A DNA stretch of 64,000 nt from Blasia pusilla (lineage: Eukaryota > Marchantiophyta > Marchantiopsida > Blasiales), in contig CM114271.1 in NCBI GenBank assembly GCA_050084515.1, forward strand, positions 10,602,001 through 10,666,000, read 5' to 3'. Below the pieces are notes generated by a model, which was given only the letters and a program-made list of their open reading frames with translations, had not been told where the DNA came from and ran no database searches. The position numbers were made by a program, and so were the translations under genes. Each line of letters opens with the position of its first letter. Positions within the stretch are counted from its first letter, which is position 1. Below are positions 55,140 to 64,000 of the stretch, piece after piece.

Positions 55140-58100
55140 ATGACGACCAGGAATGGATCGGCCGCGCACTTTAGTGGGGAGGACGATGACATCAACCGGA
55201 GTTCCTTGACGTGCCATCTTTCGAAAAGAGGAAGGAAGGCACTGAATCCGTTTTCTCCGTATATTGAAGCAGTCAACCAGGTGAAGACGCGGCAATGGAC
55301 GCCGACTAACCCCGAGGGATACTTTCTCGTAAGCTGTCGTTCTATCTTCGGAGAGAGCACTTGCGTTGCCACATTTCGCGTTTTTAGACTCATGAAGAGT
55401 GGATCTATGTTTCTTGAGCGAGTATTCGTTTACAAACTGTTTTACTTTGCCTAGTACTGTCCGAATCGCCCTCCTTAAATTGCTCTTCAGCTTGCTTGCT
55501 CGCTTCCACTTCGATGCCATGGGCACACTGCTTGAGTACTGCAACCTCGCGTTTCTCTTCGACCAGAATAATCTGTCACACAGCTGCCAAAATTTGCGAG
55601 CGTAAGCATTACAAGCCTTGTCGTAATTTGAACCGGCGTCTTGAACTATCCCAACGCGGGGCCGGCTTCGATCCTCTTTAGGTGACTAGATCTGAGTTTT
55701 CTCCCAACGACTGTGGCAGCTCTACGCATCCGAAGGAGACATACGTTGGCACTATTTCTTCTTCTACGTAGTTCAGTGCCTAGCAGGCTGGATGTGACAG
55801 GAAATTTTGATCTTACCGCCCTGCCAGTAGCTTCTGACACCTCGTGCATCAGCTAGGGTATTCAGCTGAGATGATCCTCATCAAGCTAAATTCAACATTG
55901 TAGATTTTGGATTGGAAAAACAGCGATGAACTGAGAGGCAATTGATGAATCAACGCGTCAAAAATTACTTTCCTGTAGCCTCTTCCCAGGGTAGATCACT
56001 AGGAAAATTACCAGGAGGAGGTCTCAAAGCCCAATTGAGTCGTAATGTGAAGTAAGTTGAAGTAGCTTAAGGATTCCTTATTACCAGAGCTAGATCTTTT
56101 GGCTTTTGAAGGAAGGTCGGTGATCACTTCAATGTGACTGTGTTTGGTTTATTTATGGTATCTACAGATGGCAACGGCAGAAAGTGTGCTTTCTTTCGAC
56201 CTAATTCACAACAAAATACGGTAAATATTGCCCAAAAAATCTGCATTCAGTTGTGGAGTGACCAAGTTAAGATTTTCCAGTTGTCACTCAAGTAACTCAG
56301 TCTGCTGAAGAAACAAGTGAGAGCTATCAATCCACAGTATGATTGTGAACATTACTGCAAAGTGTTCACACAAGTGAGACTAGTGGTGCCCACTATTGAA
56401 GCTACAACTGGGAATACTTATTTCGGGATTTATAATCCAGAAAAGTTGGAGAGAATTGCGTATTCATTTGAAGGAGTCAATGCTGCTATTTTTTCGTTGA
56501 AGAATATGAAAAAGTACACGTCTTGCAGAAGTGAACTTCCAGTGTTTCATCAACTCTATCATGACAGTGTCTTCAAATTCAATTCACGTGTTGCGTATAA
56601 TGTATACATTTAGTCACTAATCTCGAGTGTGTTGGCTTTCATGACTTCATGTTGAAGTTGTATTACTCCAAGAAATCCTTAACATCTCTTAATGTCTGTT
56701 GCTGAGGTGCAGGAGCTGTAGAGAAGTACCTGCTACTGTAGGCCTTTATGGAGACTTCAGAGGAGGAGATAGATTGCGTAGTGCACTTGCAAAGATGATG
56801 CAGAGGACTTTTATGGGTGTGGAGGTTCGTCAGTTCCTGCACTTAACCTGCAAGCAAAATCTCACACATTTTCTGATTATTTTTAGATTGAATATGTTTC
56901 AGATTCTTTTTGGTGTTGTCTAGTAAGTATCTCTGTTATAGATTTCATCAGCAAATGAGTTAAATTGGAAGTTCATGCAGTTGTCGATGTACATGTCTCA
57001 TGCTTCTCATTGACGGGGTAAGTAATGTATTAAGGTTTCGTAATTGGAATATTCCATCTCTGGTGTGAATTCTTGATAATCACCATCCCTATATTGCAGG
57101 TCAGCGTTTCCAACATTTGTATTTCAAGTGGTGTCACTGCGTGAGCCTTCAGCACCCACTCCCATAGCACCTGCAGCGTGTGTGCTCCTCATCTAGATAT
57201 CTGTAATTAGATCCTTATTGCTGACAAACCTCACGGATGTTGCCCTCATTGCAGAGATCAAAGATATTCATTATATGGTGATCTGAGAACTGGAACCATG
57301 TGTACCCGACCTCGATCATTTGATATTTTTTAAGAAGGTTCTATCAGCTACCTCTGTGTCTGAGGAGAACCTCAAGGCAGTAGATGCCATATCTGGCACT
57401 CATAGCTCACACACCTTAATATTAAAGCTCGGAGATTGTCATGATGGCTATACATTTCAGTTTATCTAGAAAGTTAACTTGCCATCGTTTTTGTGCCTCC
57501 CTTTTTTTTACAGCGTGTTGGATCTCTTTTTCTTTGCAACCTGTGATGCTGGGGATGGGTGTCTCATTCCAGCACCATACTTCCCTGCTTTTGATAATGA
57601 CATGGCCATCCGAGTGAGTATATTGTTCTCCATATATCTTTTAAATTCAGCTTGACAGCTAGGAAAATAAACAATAGTTGTTGATCCGGTTCTTCAAAGT
57701 ATTTGGCAACTGTTAGAGGATGAAACGTAAGTCACTGTGCCACCAAAGAGGGAGAGGAAGAGAGACCCTTAGTTGGACAGGAAGCTCGATGAAGTTGAAG
57801 AAAAGGAAGGAAAATTCTTTGGAATAGAAAAATTCTAGCTCAATTTTCGTTCCTGTTGTGGTTTAATAATTGGAAAATCAAGAAGTTTTTATCAGTATGG
57901 GCCCAATCCTCGTTGCTCCTAGCTTGATTTTTATGAACAAAGTTTGCTTGTCAGAGGAGTGGAGGTTTGAATTGGTTATGAGCTTTCGGTCTTGGTACTT
58001 TGCTGTTGAACTGTACTGTGTTGAAATTTGTTAATATCTAGTTTATGCTCTAAAAATAATTAGTCAAATACTAACTTAGTTGGATACTAATTTAGTTAGC

Positions 58101-61100
58101 TAGAAATAACTTAGTGTTCCTCTATCTTTTAGGGTAACCTTGAATTAGGGCAATTCTCGAGTTAGGGTTAGCCACCATCTGTTATTTAAGGTATGGATCT
58201 GTTCAAGAAGATCTAAGGGCCAGAAGTGCTCACCCTGATGTATATAATGTCTCTGTTTAGAGAGCAGAAGCCAATTCTACAGCATGCACAGTTTTGGTGA
58301 GGACTCCTGAGGCTCTTGGTCCTGCTGCAGAGTGATCAGAGAGTAGGAAGAGGAGATTGAGACTAATTGCTGTGCTTGCTAGAGCCTCACTGGAAGGCAG
58401 GTTGTTTTGTCTAGTATGCTGATGGAGATTGTTTGTGCTCAATGGTGAGCCATGTCTGATCTCTGAGCTGGTGACATGTGAGGACCTGTAGTGTGAGTGC
58501 AAGGTGTGGCTGAGTAGAATCCTTCTTAGTATCTCTTAGATAGTAAGAAGAGTCACATCATGGTAGGGCTCTGATTTGGCAATAGAGATAGGAACTGATT
58601 TGCTGATTGTGTACAAGCTGAAATCATGGATGGTCTAGCTGATGCTAGCTCTGACTTTGTACAAGGAGATACTTCTGCTGGTCAATCATATTCTCATCGT
58701 TGCTCCTAGCTTGATTTTTATGAACAAAGTTTGCTTGTCAGAGGAGTGGAGGTTTGAATTGGTTATGAGCTTTCGGTTTTGGTACTTTGCTGTTGAACTG
58801 TACTGTACAATATAAGTGCATCAAAGTTTGAGAAATATATCAGAGGAGGTGTATCATGCTACTGTTGGAGGCCAAAGTTGCCGGGGGAATGGTCTCTTTT
58901 CTTAGTTCTAATCAACAGGCTTATACGAGTATTGCTGTCCTTTACTGTTGTCTTTATATGGTAGCAGAATGGAGTGGAGCCTTTACCTGTCCAACCAGCA
59001 GATTCTTTAACTTACATTTCAACTGCGGAGGAGATGGAAGCTGCTGCTGTGGCAGCAGAGAAGAAAGGCATCAAACCTAGAGTTTTACTGGTGACCAACC
59101 CTGGAAATCCACTCGGCACTCTTTACCCAGAGTCTGCCCTGAAGGTAATATTCCAGGGTTTGTACGCTATTGCTTGTGTTTTTTTTTGCATTAGTTAATT
59201 TGTGGGGTTACATGTGCCTTTGAGTAACCTTAGCTGTGTAATATCTAGTCTGATAGTATTTGGATGTGTGGGGTGTTTTTGCATGGACAGGAGCTCCTGG
59301 TTTGGGCTTTAAATCGAGGATTGCATGTCTTATCCGATGAAATTTATGCAAACTCAAAATTTGGGTATGAGTTCTGACATTGACAGTGATCATTTGTTGC
59401 TTACTTCAGCTGGGCTAGTCTTGATGTCATTTCTTAATTCATATTGTGTATATCTAAGTTTCATGAGGTAATTTGCATTTGTTCAATCAATATCATGATG
59501 GTGAAAGAGTTGTTAAAAGAGTTCCATGGCATAGGAGTGTCCAGGAGGTTTTGATTGCAAAAAAATGATGCGATGGTTGTTCCCCAAAGCCTCAAAAAAT
59601 ACGAATGACTCACAGTCTTTTACCATTCTACTGTCATCATATAAAGCCCATCTGCTTTCATAATAATACTGTCTAATCTGGAAGGAGTTGAAGTATTTCT
59701 TAAGTTCTTTTAATACTTAATTCTGTAGGGCATCACCTAATGAATTCATTAGCATGGAGAAAGTTGCCAGTATTGCTGTTGCGGAGAAGTTGCTGTCAGA
59801 GAAAGTGGTTTCGGAAAGGTTGCACACAGCATATGGCATGAGCAAGGACTTTGGCATGAGTGGTTTCCGCGTGGGCTGCATCCATACAAGGAATCTATAT
59901 ATGCAGAAGGTGAAGAAAACATCCTGACTTTGTTGTGGCTAAAGCTTTTCTCATGACCAATTGAAGATGTAGTGTTAATATGGATTTATGTCCTGAGTAT
60001 AGTAGATGCCATAATTAAAGATCTATGCAGTTCTCTTCGATAAAACTAGTTCTATCAGGTTTTCCTTACAGTCTATTTTAACGATATTCAGGGAACTCGT
60101 TTTGAAGTAGCTCCTGTGATGCAGGTTTGGCAGAACATGGGTATGTTTGCTGCAGTTTCCAATGATACACAACATGCACTCTCAATGATGCTCGAAGATG
60201 ACGAATTTGTTGATTTCTACGTGGCTGAAAACAATAGGTCAGTTTTTCTCACTAGTCTTGTTTAGCTGCAATGGAAAGTTGGTATGGACATTAAGATAGA
60301 AAGTCTTCGTGAATGCTGAAGAGTTAGCGGGAATATGTGGATACCTAGTGCCAGAATGATCATGACGCTTTGAGGATGGACGCTCATAAAAAAAAGTGGT
60401 CACTGTCTTGGTGGTTAGGAAATCCCCTCCCTAAACAATTTGCTATGAGCAATTGTATGTGCTGATGTACGAAACCAGCCAAGGACTCCGAGCACTTCTG
60501 AAAGTACTCAAAGAATTTAGTCATGAGTCGGATATGGTAGTGAACAAGGAACATGGTTTTGCATGAAGACTAGAATCCACGAGAAGGTCACCTACACATG
60601 AAGTTGACCCACAATAGGTAGATTCCAAATGCAAATACCTTGGCATGAAATTCCACTGTGCAACAGAGTACTTGAAGAGGTTCGAGGTGGGGATCATACT
60701 GGATGGAGAAACCTTCATTTTATCATTTTAAACTATCGCTATTTGGACCTTTTGGCCATTCATGGATGAAAAGCTCTTTCACACACTGTCCACTCTAACT
60801 GTCTTGTACAGTTTGATGTGGGGACCAGGGTTGAATGCGTATGGCTGGAAGCAGAAAGGCTAACGCTCACAGAAATCCTTCTTCACAAGAGAGGATCATA
60901 TTAGAACTCCATCTTCACAGGTACTTGTTCTTGCTCAGTTGAATGAAATACCCTTGAAGATCATGGCCCTGGAAAGATTGATCATCCCTGCCTACCTTTT
61001 GTAGGACAGACTGACGAACGGCTACCTCATTATTACCTAGGGAACTTAACAAAACATGAGCTGAACAGGTGCCAAGAGTTAGATCAGAGAAGGACAATCT

Positions 61101-63475
61101 TGGTTTGTTATCAAGATGGGAAATTCCCATCAACTCAATTCACATGTCTCCTTGCATCTGCAATTTTCTGTTTGCAGTAACATGGAAGGATCACTTGGAA
61201 AAGCACTATGCCAAAATTTATAGCATACAAACATCAATCTTCCTGAGCGAATGGTTAAAGTGGTGATAACTTCTTTGTTGTACCTCGCCAGGAAACCCTA
61301 TCTAAACGAGGATTCGTCTCTCAAGACAATGATAGACTGCTGTGTGAACCAGGGGAATGGCAGAATATGGAATGTATTAAGTCCCCTCTCAAGGAGAAGA
61401 TCTTCCACTACTGCAAGGAGAAAATAAGTATGCGTCATACAGAAGATGATAGTCAAGTGTCTTCTTTTGTGGACTCCACACTAACACAAGAGAGGGGACG
61501 AGGGATTGGTTGATGGTGTTACTGTCACTTGAGAGATTGATTCCTGAGACGTTGGAATCAGAATCGGTTGGTAGTTTCATGGATGAGTTTTCTAAGTTCA
61601 AAGATACACAGATGAAGGAGCTTAGATCGGGCCGAAAACTTGGAGGTCATATGCATAAATGGTCCAGAATCTGCAGGGCTAGGGTCTATTTTGGGATCTT
61701 GTGTTTTGTGCCTAGCTGTCATATGGTGTGCCCTGTCAGATCATGGGTAATTTGGCGTTGGTTTATGTGATTTTTGTTTAAATTACCATCATCTCTTAGC
61801 AGATCAAATCCTGGAGGTGCTTCCAGAAATTCGTCAGTTAAGCCCTGAAAGAAGATAATTCGGTAAATTAGAGTGTCTCAATGCTGCCCCCGTGTAGGAG
61901 CAGCTTCTATCCACATAGAGCAGTGAACTGTCCCCATTGTTGGAATTGGTATGTTGAGTTTATACACACATTGTGATTCTGAGAACTTTTTTGTGATGTG
62001 AAACAGGCGCTTAAAAAAATCTTACGAGTTGTTTACATCAATATTGAGTGCAGAAAATGTTCCTTATATGCCAGCTTGTGCAGCTATGTTTTGTTGGTTG
62101 GATTTGCGATATCTACTGCCTGAGGTATGCTTGCGTGCAACTCTTCCAAAGTGCTCATGATGTACGTATGAACAATTTAATAATTTTTTTTCTAATTCCA
62201 GAATTTAATGGCATCATTGAGAACAAGTTGTCTCAGAAAAGCCATTTTCTAAAAGAACTTTGTTGTAGAGTTCTCCAATGTTGTATAACTTCGTTTCTAC
62301 TTTTTTATTACATTGTTGTTAGCCATCAACAGTGATCATGGGTGCTATTCTACTATTTAGACTGATGGCATTGCTGTAGAAAGAAATTGGTCAGAAGACT
62401 GTTTCTGGTTTGTACATTTTAAAGAGTTCATACCTCCAAAAAACGGTTAGGTCTAATTTTATGTGGTAATGAACTATTGATGAGTACAGATGTAAATTTA
62501 CTAATTTGACTAGGTGGTGACATGACTGGACCATCAAACTAGTTGCAATAGAAATTTTGGTTAATATATCTTAAAGAAATCTTGTGAAGGTCAGGCCTAT
62601 TGCTTCTCACTGAGTTGGCTGACTGAAAGTCAGCCACTAATTCATCACTTGAATAGATTTGAAAAAAGCTCCGACAAGGCAATGGCTCTAACCTGCGAAC
62701 ACCTGAGTTGCTTATAAGATATGGATGATAATGATTGTTACAGCCTACATTTGAAGCTGAAGATCGATTGTGGAAGGAGATCCGGGATGAATGTCGAATT
62801 ATTCTCACCCCAGGTCAGTAATTTTTCTTGACCAGTTCATTCAATCAAATCTTCGACTTTTACTGGCAGAAGCACTATGAAGCTGCACTTGGCTGAAATG
62901 TATCATTTTGTTGGCTGCCATGATGGTGTCGAAAGGGGTATGCTTGAAGATAGTAAATCTGAGATGAGATATTACTGCAGATCTTTTATTAAAATAACTT
63001 TGAACTAGATTGCAGTAGGTTCAGGTGGTAGTAGTGTCCAAGAAAACTGACCTTAGGTTAATGGGAGAAAATTGGTTTTGCTTAATATTTCATTGCATAG
63101 CAGTTGATCATTAAAGCAAAGACCTTCAGTATTGTATGTGTGTTCTAGCATGTGCTCTCTCGTTCTTTCTACATTGGGCTATGAGGAACTCCTCGGTCCT
63201 TGCTAGGGAGTGCTTGAGATGTGGACCCTTCACCTGATCTAGCTTGGAATGGACCACTTGCAAAAACTTTGAAATGATCACTCCTTTTGCCTAGTAACTT
63301 TTTTTTGGGCCTTGATCACGCAGGAAAGGCCTGCCATTATGCAGAACCTGGTTTTTTTCGAAGCTGCTATGCATCGATGCCAATAGAGCATCTTAAAGTG
63401 GCAACTGAGCGCTTGACTGACTTTGCCAGAAGAAAGCGGAGAAAAAGGAAGGCAGAGCAAGATAGTACAGGTTAA
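55140..63475 (+). CDS. ACC-synthase-like PLP-dependent enzyme (gene 2)
   Basis: Twelve exons fit in phase with GT-AG junctions: 55140-55328, 56168-56220, 56713-56824, 57100-57140, 57514-57613, 58968-59144, 59291-59364, 59729-59909, 60125-60237, 62007-62124, 62744-62813 and 63324-63475. They total 1380 nt, 459 residues. The protein is a fold-type I class I/II aminotransferase of the ACC synthase group: NPEGYFLMATAESVL near the start, ICISSGVTAVLDLFF, PYFPAFDND, VTNPGNPLGT, SDEIYA (PLP Asp and Tyr), YGMSKDFGMSGFRVG with the Schiff-base Lys, and FFRSCYASM with the carboxylate-binding Arg. By eye the AEN word is AES, and the Tyr of the ACC synthase DYHG word is Phe (DFRG). So it may be an ACS-like aminotransferase or C-S lyase rather than a true ethylene-pathway ACC synthase. 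The C terminus is a Lys/Arg-rich tail. Confidence 0.92.
57910..58806. repeat. 110-bp direct repeats in an intron of gene 2
   Basis: 57910-58019 and 58697-58806 are identical except for one base, and they flank a 677-bp non-coding segment. Both lie in the fifth intron (57614-58967). The arrangement could be a small non-autonomous LTR element (TRIM) or a recent duplication. The ends do not show clear TG/CA termini, so I leave it unclassified. The high identity means it is young compared with the retroelement nest. Confidence 0.85.
60430..61250 (+). mobile_element. LINE reverse-transcriptase remnant in an intron of gene 2
   Basis: In the ninth intron (60238-62006), ETSQGLRALLKVLKEFS and KCKYLGMKFH follow the order seen in non-LTR retrotransposon RT, where the ADD box is followed by the KYLG motif. 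Further on, LAQLNEIPLKIMALERLI resembles the region after the LINE RT domain (LxELxxxPLxxxAxxR). Several stops are present. It inserted in the same orientation as the gene and left splicing signals intact. Confidence 0.65.
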
Positions 63476-64000
63476 ATCCGCAAAGTATGTAATTATTATG
63501 AGGTGGCCTCGATTTGATTTTCGTGAAGGGTTCGTCATACCCCTTATCTCTCACGGTTTATACAAGGCACGGTTGTACTCTGGAAAATTTAGAGCACAAT
63601 TCTTGAAATAGTTTCAAATGCCCACAAGTGGAGTGAAATATCCGTTGTACATGTGATGTATTGTCTAATTGCTTGACAATGTTGTCACACCAAATTTGTG
63701 AGACAAGAATTAAACATTTCATACAAAGCACAAATATAAATTGTATCTTCATGGCACTTCCTGCGAATCCACTTTTGTGGAGTCGTCATTTGTCTTGACC
63801 TGCTAAAATATCATTCTGTGCAGTCCCAGTTTTCTCGTACAGGAAGGTCATTCCATATCTGTGTTTGGTGTTTCTGTACTTCTTCTAACAGATCTCTTAT
63901 TGCTTAGGCACATCGTGTACATGTATGTCTAGTCTTATTGGTGTAGTTTAGAAGTTTGGCTCTGTCAAGCTTGGGCTGAAAATACGGATGAGAATCAAAT
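63476..64000. other. 3' UTR and downstream DNA of gene 2
   Basis: AT-rich DNA after the TAA at 63473-63475. No clear AATAAA stands near the expected distance. No further gene is seen before the window ends. Confidence 0.45.

Noticed and set aside
57614-58967. An extra exon of the ACS-like gene in this long intron
   Set aside because: Exons 57514-57613 and 58968-59144 join in phase and align contiguously with the family, leaving no missing segment.

Overview
This window is nuclear DNA of a land plant. It has spliceosomal genes with GT-AG introns, LTR retrotransposons primed from initiator-Met tRNA, a chromodomain Ty3/gypsy element, a hAT transposon, a LINE remnant, a 5S-rRNA-derived sequence and a ~180-bp satellite. 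The repeat content, and a gypsy family that I do not match to a well-known seed-plant lineage, suggest a large-genomed non-seed plant (lycophyte, fern or bryophyte). That placement is low-confidence inference.

Only two genes look intact, both on the + strand. One is a conserved plant membrane protein of unknown function (coding exons 37285-38771, three exons, 334 codons). The other is an ACC-synthase-like PLP enzyme (55140-63475). I could place twelve exons for it, with matching phases and a total of 1380 nt (459 codons plus stop). Both have CpG-rich upstream regions (34210-34870 and 54330-55140).

Layout: 1-1755 non-coding with a GC island; 1756-5322 a decayed cluster of kinase-like, basic, coiled-coil and RING-like reading frames; 6110-9480 a ~180-bp satellite; 9603-12310 a dead hAT transposon; 12690-13880 a GC-rich minisatellite; 14014-33540 a nest of LTR-retrotransposon fragments; 34210-39010 gene 1; 39422-39727 a MITE; 40931-45540 a palindromic repeat cluster and two decayed MULE-like frames; 45790-51208 a long gypsy copy with a solo LTR inside it; 51209-52450 a ~349-bp tandem repeat; 54230-63475 gene 2, whose introns hold a LINE remnant and a 110-bp direct repeat.

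The most interesting content is one gypsy family, called family A here. It appears as at least six broken copies (14014-15290 minus, 15421-18360 plus, 24804-28235 minus, 31200-32811 plus, 45790-51208 plus, and probably 32812-33400 minus). Overlapping the fragments gives gag (two zinc knuckles), protease, a canonical-order cytosine-C5 DNA methyltransferase, reverse transcriptase, RNase H, integrase and a C-terminal PHD finger. The methyltransferase lies between protease and RT in the copy at 45790-51208. The PHD finger ends the polyprotein in four copies. A retroelement with a DNA-methylation writer and a histone-tail-reader fold is the candidate novel system here. All visible copies are dead.

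A second gypsy family (family B, 18480-24430) is a chromovirus with a tRNA-iMet primer site and a chromodomain. Its protease was interrupted by a ~345-bp piece of family A integrase, and it carries three foldback scars consistent with template switching during reverse transcription.
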